Shown here: one piece after another, positions 1-13,153 of the stretch | Layout: the number at the start of each line of letters is the position of its first letter | Position numbering within the stretch: position 1 is the stretch's first letter | DNA from: Macrobrachium rosenbergii | Taxonomy: Eukaryota; Arthropoda; Malacostraca; Decapoda; Palaemonidae | DNA: 64,000 nucleotides | Direction of reading: 5' to 3' | NCBI RefSeq assembly: GCF_040412425.1 | Contig: NC_089782.1 | Location: forward strand, 22,185,622-22,249,621 | Notes under the pieces: model-generated | Seen by the model: the letters and a program-made list of their open reading frames with translations, nothing else | Databases searched by the model: none | What the model was told of the DNA's origin: nothing | Program-made: the position numbers and the translations under genes

Positions 1-75
1 AAAGAATGACAATGTTCTGTCAGTTTGATTAACGGTCTTCTGTTTAACCCGTTTCCTTTTCTGTACATCGAGGGC

Positions 76-94
76 AATAATAATAATAATAATA

Positions 95-131
<37 letters not shown>
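76..131 (+). repeat. (AAT)n microsatellite
   Basis: Nineteen or so AAT units, with one extra A interrupting near position 94. Confidence 0.97.
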
Positions 132-849
132 GCGGCAAAGAATTCCATACTGTTGTTATTGTTACCCTCATTTGGAAAACACTCATTTATCGTTCGAAAT
201 GTTATCTGCCTTGATACTTTTCCGTGCTTTTATGCTGTTTTAATTTCCTTCTTAGTTCCTTCATCGTATTTCTGTTAAATTGCAGTTTTCAAGTTGAACG
301 TTTTGCTGCTTTCCACCTTTCATATAAATAGGTAGAAAACACTTTTACTTTCCATTTGAATACTTGCATATTTTAGTCAATCCGACGTACTTTCTCGGTC
401 TTGAGGTTGCATAATAAGACTGTAGTCAACCTCTTTTTTCCATGTGTAAGTCACAAGCCTTGTCCATTTTTCGTGTTGTTATTAATGGTCATTCAGTGAA
501 AATGTCGCCCTGATGTAATTTCTTGTATTGAGTATTTTTCCTACATTTTGTGTAATAAATTCATTTAGATGCTTTTGCAAGGCTCGTTTCTCCTCGCTTG
601 CAAATGCTTTCTCGAGCCTTGTTAATACTTGGGAAGTCAAGCAACTGCAAGCATATACAGTATGTCCTTTTAACATTCTTCATAGAGAGTTAATTCAATT
701 CCTTTCGATTTATGGATTTTCGAAGATGAGGTAGGGTGCTTGGACCCTGATTTTGGTTACCGCGAGGCTGTTCAACGCCTGAAAGGACTTCTGCCATGCA
801 GTGTGAAGTCCTTCTCATGTGTTGCCATGCCCTAAAGTACCAAGTCCTG
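132..849. other. unique AT-rich sequence, no gene seen
   Basis: Open frames of 64 and 68 codons on opposite strands overlap at 482-734, without splice or promoter support. Nothing else stands out. Confidence 0.5.
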
Positions 850-1147
850 CAGGAGAAGGCAGAGGAGAAGGACGGGAAGAGGGGGAGGGGAGTAGGAGGA
901 CTGTGTTAGCACATTCCAGGCTCACCTCTGCAAGTAACATGACTCCATCTGCTCCTCTACCCTCCCTATCTCCCCCTTCCTCCTCCTCCTCTTCCTCCTC
1001 CTCCTCCTCCTTATCCACTTTCTTCTTCTCCTCCTCCTCCACCTCCTCCTTCTCTATCATTCTTCTGCCTTATCTGTCTCTCTTTTCCATCTTATTATTC
1101 CCCGTCCCTGTCCCTTTTTTCCCCTCATTCTTTACATCCCATTCTTA
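850..1147 (+). repeat. polypurine block followed by (TCC)n polypyrimidine block
   Basis: GGAGAAGG-type purine sequence at 850-900 is followed after 60 bp by TCC/TTC pyrimidine sequence at 955-1147. The two blocks are partly complementary and could fold back. Ser-rich and Glu-rich frames here are artefacts. Confidence 0.85.
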
Positions 1148-1277
1148 GCACCCCTCGCCCTTTACCCTAACATTCATTTTCTTCCATCCCCATCCTTTTC
1201 TTGTTCCTAAGTATTCGTTTTGTTTTCCCTGATTGGTGCCATTTTGGTTTATTGTATCACGTCCTCCTCCTCCCCTC

Positions 1278-1282
<5 letters not shown>

Positions 1283-1334
<52 letters not shown>
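1283..1334 (+). repeat. (CT)26 microsatellite
   Basis: A pure CT tract preceded by TCCTCC pyrimidine sequence. Confidence 0.97.
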
Positions 1335-1338
<4 letters not shown>

Positions 1339-1641
1339 TATCGTTCCCGAGTTTTCATTCCCGTCCTGATGTACCCTATTTCTATTTGTTACTTTTCTGT
1401 ATGTTTATTTTTTGTTTTCCTTCTGGGCCATTCCCGTCCACCGTTATCTGTAATCCGGTATACATATGGGCCTGGTTATCTGTTAACCGATTCTGCTGGT
1501 TTCTTCCCTGCTGTTGTTCAGATACTGTTTATCGCCCTTTTCCTCTCGGCGTTATTTATAGGTCCGGCGGACTTACGCAACGAGAAGAAATGACGAAAGA
1601 ACAGCATCGGCGTCAACAACTTGATTTGTTTGATCTTAAAT

Positions 1642-1644
<3 letters not shown>

Positions 1645-1679
<35 letters not shown>
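1645..1679 (+). repeat. (GA)n microsatellite
   Basis: A pure GA tract of 35 bp. Confidence 0.97.
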
Positions 1680-1681
<2 letters not shown>

Positions 1682-1880
1682 GCCAAACAAACGGCTTTTG
1701 ATATCAGCCGGATGTCAGCAAGACTTGTTTTTTTTTAAACCTGCAGAGAGCAAACTCTTTTTTTTTTTTTATGTTCTCCTCCTACCAATATATCTAGCGA
1801 GTTTATCTCCGTTCCTGCGTATTCATCATGGGTGACATTGCTGGGGAAAAGTGACGATTCGCTTTGTCCCCTCTACTACC

Positions 1881-1883
<3 letters not shown>

Positions 1884-1916
<33 letters not shown>

Positions 1917-2031
1917 GATGCCCAAAATATTTATATATATACGTTGCGACCGTAGTCATTCCCTGAGAGAAAAACGCACGCGGCCTTCAATATGTCACCA
2001 TCGGCTGACCGTTTTTTTTTTTTTTTTTTTT
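1884..2031 (+). repeat. (CT)n tract and T20 homopolymer
   Basis: CT repeats at 1884-1913 and an uninterrupted run of 20 T at 2012-2031, separated by unique sequence. Confidence 0.95.
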
Positions 2032-2199
2032 CCGGAGGGTGGTGACGATGAACGCGTATGCGACCTGTCCGGCGATCCTAACTTGCATGAGAGAAATCAG
2101 CGCTCTGTCTTGTTTATTTATTTGTTGGCGTAAGTTTGCGTTGCAGCATCGGTGGTCAGCGATGGCGTAGCTATTAATCTGATCGGTTTTTGATTTTAG

Positions 2200-2406
2200 T
2201 ACAGCTTTAAATTAGTGTACATTACTCAGTGTTCTTGTAAGTTGATAAGAAAACTAGATCTTACAACAGTGCCTTATACAGCTAACGTAACTTTTACCTT
2301 AGAAAATTACGGTTCTATAGTAAGTAGCCTACTGGATATATTAAATAAAGAGGAGAAAAAATTTTCCGATACATTTTATTCTATGGATTATCATATGCCA
2401 CTCTAA
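2200..2406 (+). CDS. possible terminal exon or retrocopy tail (hypothetical)
   Basis: A pyrimidine-rich acceptor-like string ending TTTTAG (2194-2199) is followed by 68 open codons and TAA at 2404. The codon overlapping the acceptor is itself TAG, so the frame opens exactly at the splice-like site. The residues are mixed rather than repetitive (for example TANVTFTLENYGSIVSSLLD, then KEEKKFSDTFYSMDY). AATAAA at 2405-2410 merges directly into a 17-nt A run, so the piece could be a real 3' exon, the tail of a retroposed copy, or chance in AT-rich DNA. No family was recognised. There is no ATG near the 5' end. Confidence 0.22.
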   Translation, partial: YSFKLVYITQCSCKLIRKLDLTTVPYTANVTFTLENYGSIVSSLLDILNKEEKKFSDTFYSMDYHMPL

Positions 2407-2424
2407 TAAAAAAAAAAAAAAAAA

Positions 2425-3073
2425 GCTCGTCCTGTGTGCAGATTCGAGTTATTGGTACGAGATACACCTGTGAATCTTTGTACCCGTGTTGTGTGATAAT
2501 CTCTTTTGATAATTCGGGCACGTCACGAGAGGAACCACAGCACAATTCCAGACAGATATGCTTGAATTAACTGTAACAAGTTTTTAAGATACAGGATACG
2601 ACAAAGTTCATTTTTGCTCTCTTCTTTCTCACCGAGAGAAAAATAGATTATGACCTATTATTGTTACGTTCCAGCTTACTCAATGCCCAATTTTGTTGCT
2701 ACGCTGTTTGTTAGTCACTGAAAACCTGCCTCAGAGAAAATGTATGAAATAATTCTTAATTATATAGATGTAAAACAACTTAAGACCCAGCGCAAGGTAC
2801 CATCAGATGCTGCAGTGGACCGACAGCCTGCAAAGGCTTTGCCGTTGCAGCGAGAGCACCTTCCTTCCTAGAATCCTGGAGAAAGAAAATGCGAAAGAAA
2901 AGAAATTTGTGTCTGCGTCTTGTCGTTCAGGGAAGGCCCATATTCATAAAGGATCTCTTTCGGGGGGGACGAATAATAAAAAAAAAAGAAGTATTTAACG
3001 TCTTTTGTTTTCATCTACAGTGATGTATGACCCTTGGTTCCTGTTGATTTTTTAATTACTGAGAAGTGAGCGG

Positions 3074-3076
<3 letters not shown>
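2425..3076. other. unique sequence, no gene seen
   Basis: The only open frame is 63 codons at 2807-2998 (+, Ser/Lys-rich), without supporting signals. Confidence 0.45.

Positions 3077-3121
<45 letters not shown>
3077..3121 (+). repeat. (GA)n microsatellite
   Basis: A pure GA tract of 45 bp. Confidence 0.97.
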
Positions 3122-3123
<2 letters not shown>

Positions 3124-3434
3124 TACGCCCCCGTCTCTCCTCATTTTGCATTTAAGGTTTCAGCGTGGAAAACTGGAGAGATCATTGATATTTTTCATGG
3201 TTTATTGTAATAAGTAACAGATGCAGTAGATTAACCAACACTTGGTTTCAAGAATGTCTCATGCAGTCAATTTTTGCCTTTGAAATTTAGCTTTTCATAA
3301 CTAAAATATTGTGTATGCGAAAGATTTCCCTCAAGTATAAAGTGGTGTTTGGTGTAAACCATTAAACATTGCATCATTTAAAAAAAAATATATGCGGTTA
3401 GAGTTTTGCATCTATACAGTATAAGCCCCGTAAA

Positions 3435-3485
3435 GGGGAGGAGGAGGAGGAGGAGAAGGAGGGAGGAGGAGGGGGAGGAGGAGGA
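3435..3485 (+). repeat. (GGA)n polypurine tract
   Basis: Interrupted GGA/GGGA units. The surrounding 3122-4428 is unique AT-rich DNA with no supported gene, apart from a duplicated AAATCTGTTTGCAAATG at about 4009 and 4047 beside C runs. Confidence 0.9.
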
Positions 3486-4428
3486 ACCTCGGTGAATGCT
3501 AGGTCTCACCTTTGTAACGGAATCCCTTATTCCCGTACTATCATATCGCTTATACCAGTGGCCTTCCATGTATCAAACCCGTTTCGAACACATAATCACA
3601 GATATCGCGATCACCATGCGATCATGCCGAAAGGTTTCGTTTTTCCCTTGCTTTCTTGTTGTTCTTTTTTGCGTTTGTTTCTCTTTCTTTTGTTTTGGTT
3701 TGTTTTCATGGGCGAAAAGGAGGCAATGAAGATGAATGATATTGCATTATAATATTTATTTTCAGACTTTTTATATTGCTTGCTGTTTGTTCTTTCTTTC
3801 TTCATCTGTGAGCATATGTTCCGTTGGTGCTTTGCTGTGCAATTCCATGTCCTTGAAGTTTATTTTAGTAAGAATATAACAGATGATGATAATAATAATT
3901 TAATTGGTGATGAAATTTCTCTTGGCAATTATGAGTTCTCGTTATGAAAACTAGCATAAATTATAACTGACGTACTTCAGCTGTATCACTTAGGACTGCA
4001 TTCGCTTTAAATCTGTTTGCAAATGGTAACCCCACCCCCTCCCGGCCAAATCTGTTTGCAAATGATACCCCCCCCCCAAAGAAAAAAAGCTATAACGAAA
4101 ACAATACCAATCGCTGTGATGGAAAGTGCTAGCGAAGTCGAACGCATGGGAAAGGAAGAATAATCGCAGCATTCGACTCTCAGCCGTTCCTCCGCCTTGG
4201 CAGCAGCGAGGAAGTCGAATGGACGGGTATCAAAACTTGTTGTTCTTTTAAGTTTTCATAGAAGATTCTGTTTCTCCCCCCTGTCAGCAGTCTCAGTCTC
4301 GGTTCCTGTATTTCGATTCCCTTTCCTCCTCCCGGCTTCTGGTTTGCTTTTGCGTCTCGGTTCGAATTTCCTCGCAAGAAATGTTTTCTCCCGAAAGCTT
4401 CCTTTCTCGGTATGTGTATACGTCTGTG

Positions 4429-4558
<130 letters not shown>

Positions 4559-4936
4559 AATACATTCATACATACATATATTTGAGTACTCTAAGCGAAG
4601 TTATTTCGAATGTAGCGTCAGTTTGTATGTAAATGTTAATGTATGAATATTCTCTACGGGAATTTTTTTTTTTTCACGGAGATAATACATTTACCGCATT
4701 TTACTTGCATTATCGATATGCTTGCATGCTTGCAGTGTTTGTGCATTTGTGCGTTCAGAAACACAACCAACCACGCAGTTCCTTCCTCGGAGACCGAGCA
4801 GAGCCGCGAAGGAAAGAATTGCTTTTGGCGAAGCATTGATCCGAAGATTTGTCGTAAAATTCGTGCAGTTTCGTGTAAATGGGGTGTCCTCTTTCGCGCG
4901 GTTCGGATAACCCTTGGTTGTGCGTAACCCGAGTCG

Positions 4937-4939
<3 letters not shown>

Positions 4940-4972
<33 letters not shown>

Positions 4973-5024
4973 TCTTGCCCAGAATGCACACACACATACA
5001 CACACACACGCACACACACACACA
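4940..5024 (+). repeat. (GA)n then (CA)n
   Basis: GA at 4940-4971 and interrupted CA at 4986-5024, immediately upstream of the G-rich block. Confidence 0.95.
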
Positions 5025-5025
5025 G

Positions 5026-5235
5026 GTGGGGACTCCCAAACTCCCATAGTTTCTGACATGCAAGTTTTGCAACATCCACGTGGTTTGTGAACAGGGCTTA
5101 AAGGGAGTGAAAAGGGGAGAGGGTGAGGGGTGGGCGGGGTAGGGTCGTGTGAAGGGTGGGTGGCCAGGTGGGTGGGGTATGGGGGAGGGAAGGGAGGGGA
5201 GGGGAAGGGGTGACGGGATGAATGAGGGGTGAAAG
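5026..5235 (+). repeat. G-rich block with many GGG/GGGG runs
   Basis: More than ten runs of three or more Gs occur within about 150 bp (for example GTGAGGGGTGGGCGGGGTAG and GGAGGGAAGGGAGGGGAGGG). It directly follows (GA)n at 4940-4971 and (CA)n at 4986-5024. It is strongly G-quadruplex capable. Pro/His-rich minus-strand frames are artefacts. Confidence 0.85.
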
Positions 5236-5596
5236 AAGTTCTTCCTACCATGGGTTTTGCTTCTTAATGATGGTTTAAAAAGGTTGCGATACTTTGGAAA
5301 CTTTTAATTTTGATGTGTAAGGGAACACACACACACTTGTTAGAAAGATGACTTTACTTTATATAGCGTCGTGATATTTTTACATTTATTAATGTTTTCC
5401 AATATTTGTTAATGACAAGCTCCTTATTGGAGATAGTTGCTGATAGTAGGATTTGCTTTGCAAGGTCGCCCTTCAGAAATGTTAACAGTTCTGTGTAGCT
5501 TTATCTATATAACCCGTATTAATTTATTTATAATCTGCATTTCATTTTTTTATTTATGGTATGTATTTTCATCCTAAGGCCTGATTTTATATAAAC

Positions 5597-5842
5597 ATGA
5601 ATAACGAACGTTTTGCTTTAAAGTTAATTAAGTATGTAACAAAGGTCCCTTACTACAGGTTTGAAATGATCCCGTATTGTCAACAACAATCAAGGGTAAA
5701 TAGAGCAAGAGAGAGTTCAGTAATAACTACTTGTAATGACAAGAGAACCACAAAAGACATCTTTCCTTCAGAGAGAAGACAAGTACTTGAACGCGATATG
5801 AAAACCATGGCGTTCACTCTTATGCAATTAGTGACGTACTAA
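5597..5842 (+). CDS. hypothetical 81-codon open frame
   Basis: The frame starts at a true ATG in good context (A at -3, TAAACATGA), a few bases after a TTTATATAAA string, and runs 81 codons to TAA. The product is mixed and basic (MNNERFALKLIKYVTKVPYY at the start, a Ser/Arg/Lys-rich middle, LERDMKTMAFTLMQLVTY at the end). No domain, signal peptide or repeat-derived stretch is visible. It lies in unique sequence between microsatellites. An internal ACAGGTTT could be a splice site. It may be chance; nothing beyond the open frame supports it. Confidence 0.15.
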   Translation: MNNERFALKLIKYVTKVPYYRFEMIPYCQQQSRVNRARESSVITTCNDKRTTKDIFPSERRQVLERDMKTMAFTLMQLVTY

Positions 5843-6223
5843 TATAAATGAGTTTATTTTTTCCCTTGGGACTTGCTACAGCCGCCTCGGACAGGATGGA
5901 ATCTGATCCTATTGTTACATAACGAAAGCAGAGACCATATCGAGATTGAAATAAGTAGATCGATCATTCATCTGTTCCTTCAAGTAACTGTATTATTTCG
6001 CTTGTAAAAATACATTACAGTCGGATTTAGAAAGGACCCGACCATTCAGTGAGGGTCGGTGTGAAATCTTGATATCAGATGGAAATATAAACCATTTTTA
6101 TTACTCTCTGTACACAAAATTAACAAAAGTTGGAAATAATATTATGTTTGTGAAAGAACTGGAAAAGTTATTTTCCATTTATTTGAATCTGACTTCCTTT
6201 GCAAGATTTTTTCTGTGTGTGTG

Positions 6224-6224
<1 letters not shown>

Positions 6225-6291
<67 letters not shown>

Positions 6292-6320
6292 ATATGTATA
6301 TATACTACATATATATCTAA
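6225..6320 (+). repeat. (AT)n tract
   Basis: A pure AT run to 6289, then degenerate ATATGTATATAC. It follows a short GT run. Confidence 0.97.
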
Positions 6321-7687
<1,367 letters not shown>

Positions 7688-7689
<2 letters not shown>

Positions 7690-8397
7690 GTAACGAACAA
7701 TGTTAGGAAATACACTTGAAGCATGTGAACCGCGTAATGTTTGTCAAGATTTGCTGCCAAACGTCACATTTCCCCATTTGTGTTTTCTTTGAAGAACACG
7801 TGCTAGAACTTCATCACCGCACTCAGTACTTTGAATTGTGCCTTATTTTGGTAGAGTTTTTAAGAAAGTGATCGCTTTCGTCTCCTAGATGACAGGGGTG
7901 CGTACAAGAGAATCCTTTACCCAGAGCGGCTGCGATACCAAACTTGGTGTGAGGTCGCTGGTCGTGGATTCAATTAAGAGCTCCATTGTTCAATTGCAGT
8001 GTCGTCACAGTGTCTCAGAATTGTTTCTTTTTTTGTAACTCAAATTTAGTATATATAACGTATTTGAAAATGAGGTCCACTTGTTTAAAAGCTGTTGTCA
8101 CCGAGACCTGAAATTCTGTTTTTCAGATTTATATATATGTAATTTATTTGAAAATGGGGTTTAAGTATATGAACGTTTTCGACGAATATTCACATTAAGA
8201 GCGAAACGGCGAATTTCCGTCACAGTAAAAACAAAAAGAGATTAAAGAGAGAATAGAGAGACGTGGACGTATGATACCTTGAGTACTGTAGAGAGTGGAA
8301 GAGAAGGCCATTCAGTGTTTGGCTTCGGGTAGGGCCACTCTTTCTCATGCTGATTCCTGTTTGCATTATCCATCGTCGACACCACGACTTTGTGTCC
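7688..8397. other. unique sequence, no gene seen
   Basis: Two diverged ATATA..GTATTTGAAAATG.GG strings (8050 and 8130) suggest an old local duplication of about 80 bp. There is no coding support. Confidence 0.4.
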
Positions 8398-8492
8398 CTT
8401 CTCCTCCTCCTCCTTCTTCTTCTTTCTCTTCTTCTCCTTCATCGTCATCTTCTTCCTATTCTTCTTCTTCTTCTTCATCCTATTAGATGGAA

Positions 8493-8534
<42 letters not shown>

Positions 8535-8736
8535 ATTTTCCTCTGACCTACGCCATCAGATAAGCAGAGTCCCTCTTCCTCTTCCTCCTCCTCCTCCTCC
8601 TCCTCCTCCCTCCCTCCTCCTGCTCCTCCTCCCCCTCCTCCTCCTTTTCTCCTCCTCCTCCTCCCCCTCCTCCTCCTCCTCCTCCTCCTCCTCCTCCTCC
8701 TCCTCCTTCTTCTCCTCCTCCTCCTCTTCACCTGCT
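8398..8736 (+). repeat. polypyrimidine region: (TTC)n, (CT)n, (TCC)n
   Basis: TTC/TCC mixture at 8398-8480, CT at 8497-8532 and about 160 bp of TCC units at 8573-8736. Ser/Pro/Leu frames on + and Arg/Glu/Gly frames on - are artefacts. Confidence 0.95.
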
Positions 8737-8977
8737 GCTGCTTTCGCCCTTCTCGTTCGTATTCCTTCTTCGGCTTCTCCACCTTGATCTCGCAACTGGC
8801 GTCTTGACCTCACTTCCTCCTATTCGCCTTGAACTTTGTAGGTTTTTCGTTTCAGCAGATCGCGAGGGGAGTTAAGCGGACATTCTTTTGTAAGTGGGTG
8901 TGTGGGATTTTTGTTGCCCCTAATGCCTAATATTATTGGATTTTTGCCGTCGTAATTGTACTTGCATATATTAGGTT

Positions 8978-9007
8978 TGTGTGTGTGTGTGTGTGCGTGC
9001 GTGCGTC
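8978..9007 (+). repeat. (GT)n with GCGT interruptions
   Basis: A short GT tract passing into GCGT units. Sequence 9008-9534 is unique, with GT/CTGT-rich words near 9105-9150 and no supported gene. Confidence 0.9.
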
Positions 9008-9534
9008 TGCATCTGCATGCGAAGGTTCTGATATATAATATTATATAGTTTTTACTTGCATAATTATACCGACATATTTGGGAGCTTGACTTTAGCTCCC
9101 CCAGTTGTCTGTCTTTCTGTCTGTCCGTTTGGCTGGATGGTTGGTGGGTTGTCTGTTAATAATAATCCAATTACCTCCTGGTTTCTCTCCTCAGTTCTGA
9201 TCTCGAACACCAAGAACCCAACTTCTCCCATTCCTCCTACTCCCTTCCCCTCCCCTCTCCCCATTCACCTGCCCTCCCACCAACTCTGATATATGTACCT
9301 TTTCGTTACCGCCGCGAGAGAGTCTCCGTGGCGTTCTCAACCTGGCGGCCTCCACCTATACTGCCACTATTCTTACTTCATTAATGCGTGGCGAGTGCGA
9401 GAGAGGTAGATGAAAGGACCCCAGTGTTGTGCCTCTGTCACTCCTTTTGTCTGGGCCATGTCCGTGATGTTACACCAGTTTTTTACGTGACCGGCTCTGC
9501 CTCGCTGAATCATCTTGCACAGACATCTATCCTG

Positions 9535-9625
9535 TCCTCTTCTTCTCCTCCCCCTTCCCTCCCTCTCTCCCTCCCTCCCTCCCTCCCTCCCTTCCTCCCA
9601 TCCTTCCTTCCTTCTTTTTCATATA
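9535..9625 (+). repeat. (CCCT)n / (TTCC)n polypyrimidine tract
   Basis: TCCCTCCC units around 9555-9600 grade into CCTT units. Downstream to 9735 the sequence remains C/T-rich. Confidence 0.9.
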
Positions 9626-9735
9626 AGAACATCCCCACCCCCCCTTGCCCCAAGTACTATCATCCTGCATCATCATAACCTTCAACCCCTAACCTCCCTC
9701 CCCACCTCCTTTTCCGGTCTCATTTTATCAACCCT

Positions 9736-10040
9736 TTTAGAGAGAGAGGAAAAAAATCGATAGTTATCGGTAGTTTCGCCGACTGTCATCGCGCGCCCTT
9801 CTAAGCATCAGGTCAAGTTGGAGTTTGTTTCTGATTGCTCTTAACGTCCTTTTGTCTCGAGTGCCTCGTGGTGGTTGAGACAAGACCTTCCTCTGTTGTG
9901 CGTGTGGCCGTCGTTAAGCATCTGATGACGTAACAGTTTCTGTTCCGTTCTATCCCGCGCCATAACAAGTCCTGCATAATACCTCTTCGCCCCTACTTGA
10001 CCCGAAAGAGCGCCATGCCAGTACGGGTCGCATTCCTGTC
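9736..10040. other. unique sequence, no gene seen
   Basis: Mixed-composition sequence upstream of the GGGTT array, with no open frame or signal worth naming. Confidence 0.5.
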
Positions 10041-10070
10041 GGGTTGGGTTGGGTTGGGTTGGGTTGGGTT
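10041..10070 (+). repeat. (GGGTT)6 pentanucleotide array
   Basis: Six perfect GGGTT units lie in otherwise unique sequence. The unit is one base from the arthropod telomere repeat TTAGG in register (TTGGG). Four or more GGG runs make it G-quadruplex capable on this strand. Confidence 0.95.
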
Positions 10071-10508
10071 CGTCTTTTGGGTCTTTCCAGTCATGTTCGT
10101 GGCCGGTTGTTGTAATAGATTTTCACGTTCTGTGATGTTTTTCTCATTCTTCACGAACAGGAAGATTTGAAGTTCAAGTATATGAAGTTCATTTACTTTA
10201 CCCGCTAGCGCTTGTGCCTTCTTCACAATTTCTTTATTATAATGACGTATAATGTTTTCTTTTCTTGAGAAAGTCCATTTGATGCTGACCTACTAATATT
10301 TCCTGCTTATTATTTTTTCTCGTGTGACAGTTCTCCATATTTTTTATATTCATTTTATGCCCCTTTGTATAGCTGAGGCTGGTAATTTACTTTCATCTCC
10401 CGGTTATTAAGTGTAGTTTTTATTAAAATGGAGTAATGGACTTTTTAATTAGTTTTTATTCAAAGCATTGTCTCAGTTTTATTCGTATCTTGAAGGATGT
10501 GTTTTATG

Positions 10509-10514
<6 letters not shown>
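10071..10514. other. unique AT-rich sequence, no gene seen
   Basis: A 77-codon minus-strand frame crosses the GGGTT array from 10226 to 9993, which supplies an Asn-Pro-Thr-Gln repeat. There is no other content. Confidence 0.5.
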
Positions 10515-10580
<66 letters not shown>

Positions 10581-10595
10581 TATACACATACATAA

Positions 10596-10660
<65 letters not shown>

Positions 10661-10681
10661 ATATGCATACATTATATATAT
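10515..10681 (+). repeat. compound (AT)n with CATA interruptions
   Basis: Two AT runs separated by ACACATATATAC/ACATACATA. Confidence 0.97.
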
Positions 10682-12599
10682 GTAAAGCTTGCATAATTCT
10701 TTTCTTACATTTTGATTGCAACATAAGCATTAAGAACGAAACATTTCGTGCTATGAAAAAATACTGCAACAGTTCATTCCCATTTCCTTATTGCTTCATT
10801 GAGGTTCATTATATTTGGTTTAGGACTTCTTTTTGCATTTGGCAGGCGAGAGTGTACTTCTACCAAACTTGTTTCTTTTTTGTTTTCCCCGAATGTTTTC
10901 TGGGCAGGGCAGCAAAGTCGCTGTTTTTCTCTCCCATCATTTGCATATTTATTACTGTTTATTTTATATACTAAAACTGATGACGGGTTTTTTTTTTTCC
11001 AAAACTCATCACTCGAATTAACTCGCTCGTTCCCCCTTCTTCCTCTTAAGTAGAAGCCTCATTTGTGTTATTTTATTCCTCCTACCAGTTAGATTAATCT
11101 TCTCTTCTTTTATATCGTTTTTGTTTTTTGTTTTTTTCTTTCATTTCTGACCACTCGCAAATAAAGCTTGTTCCTTTATAAAGATACACACCTTGCTATC
11201 GTCGAGCCATATTAATCCTTCTTTATTATTTATCAAGTCTTCCCTCTTGCCAACCATATTTTTTTTTTCGTTTTTGCTCGCCAGTGTTTAATCTACATTC
11301 ATTTTTCCTCCTTCATTTTTTCTCTTTAATCCCATTCACCGTCGTTTTGCTTTCGACTTATTGTACGAATTTAATCCCTTTCCATCCTCGCATTTCATCA
11401 GCCCTTCTCTTCTTCCACTCCATTTACCGTCTCTCCTTTTAATGCATTTCGCTTTCGACTTTTTTCGCCGCCCTTCTTAGGTCTTCGCGGGTTCTCTCCT
11501 CCAGCGTGCGAAGGACTGACTCCCTCGGTGTTCCTACGTAGGAGTGGGAGCCTCGGAAGAGTAGGAAAACAAATAATAATAATGTAAACTTGGTTGCGTC
11601 GTGCACTTGATTGACTTTGGGGGCGAGCGTGACCTTTTCTTTCATGCAGAGCCCGATTGGGCAAGCTTTACCCTTATACCCATATCTTGTCCAGTCCCGA
11701 CGAAGACGGGAAAGTGAAACAATCGCGTCCGAAATGGAGGAGTGATGATAATAAGTCAGGGGAAACTAAAGAATGAAGAGAGTTCAGAAGCATGGATACT
11801 TAATTTTATTTAGAGTGAATCGCTTATGATGGCGAATACTGTTGTTGCAAGATTTCACTAGCTAGTGAAAATTCGCTTCGGTCCTTTACTGATTTTATGG
11901 CATTTCCTTATGAAGGAAGTGCGCTTCAGTATAAAAAAAAAAAGTGTAATTTATGAGGTATACTCGTCAGAGTAATGTAGCTCACTGCGAAAGGCAGAAT
12001 CTGTGATGAAATAACTGGTTGTAATTATGGTGACAGCTTTTTTGACTCTTTTTAGACAGGCATATGTCGACACGTGGTAAGAACGCTAAAAGATTCAGAG
12101 CAGTGCAAATTATATGAGTAGAAGACAGCACATGATTGGGTTTGGTTTTTGCACGTTGATCTGCGTATATGCAGACAGAAATACTTGGTTCCTATCAATA
12201 TGAATCGTGGTTGTGTGTACTTGTCCTTCCGTCTTGTGATTTACCGGGAAATTTTAAGATAAGTTTTATTCAATCTTTATTTTTGGCGTTCTGCATACAG
12301 TTGCTTGAGTAGACATACTGCAAGTACACTTGTAAACATCTGTGTGCATAAGTTTGTTTGCGCGAAGTGCGAGCTTGAACACCCGACAGCCTTATTAGCA
12401 AGAGGAAAAAAAGCCCCTATCTCTTTGACATATTTACCATCTCCTTCGCTCATTTTTCTGCAACATTTTTCTTGGTGTCTTCCTCTCGGCCAGTGTTCTC
12501 ACGCTGCTGCTGTTTGGTGTGGTGCCTTCTACCCCTCCCCTCCCTCCCTAACCCTTTTCTCAACCTTCTGTGGGCCCCACCTGAAATACAACTCCACCC
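10682..12599. other. 1.9 kb of unique AT-rich sequence
   Basis: T-rich sequence to about 11400, then mixed. The longest non-repetitive frames (11398-11664 minus, 88 codons; 12305-12775 plus, 156 codons) lack splice or promoter support, and the second runs into TCC repeats. Confidence 0.45.
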
Positions 12600-12651
12600 T
12601 CTCCTCCTCCTCCTCCTCCTCCTCCCCTCCTCCTCCTTCCTCCTATCTCAA
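12600..12651 (+). repeat. (TCC)n tract
   Basis: About 16 TCC units with one CCCC interruption. Confidence 0.95.
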
Positions 12652-12859
12652 CTCCTCCATAACCACCGACACCACATTGCTCAAGCCCTTCTTCGCTTTG
12701 CCTTTATGTTCAAGTCAAGATTTCGTTAGGGTTCTGTTATCTCTTTATTTTGATAAAGCCTCCTGTTTTACATAGTTTTATTTCGTGTTTGTATTTCGTG
12801 CATCACTTCATTACTTCTGCGGTGAGTGTCACAGTATATCGAATGCAACGGTAGTTTTA

Positions 12860-12873
12860 TATGTATATATATA

Positions 12874-12926
<53 letters not shown>

Positions 12927-13083
12927 GTATATATATGAATAGAATATATGTATATATATGTAAATATATATACATATATATATGTATATATGTATGCAAT
13001 ATATATGTATATATATAACAAGCAAACAGTATATATACAGACATATATATGTATATATTACTCACACACACACACACACACAC

Positions 13084-13151
<68 letters not shown>
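12860..13151 (+). repeat. compound (AT)n / (CA)n region
   Basis: AT runs broken by CTATAT, GTATAT and ATGTATG words, then (CA)11 at 13062-13084 joined to (TA)n at 13085-13151. Confidence 0.97.

Positions 13152-13153
<2 letters not shown>

Noticed and set aside
8347..8813. Ser/Pro-rich and Arg/Glu-rich frames of 80-146 codons
   Set aside because: Translations of TTC/TCC and GGA arrays.
10041..10070. True telomere array
   Set aside because: The unit is GGGTT, not TTAGG, and only 30 bp long within unique DNA.
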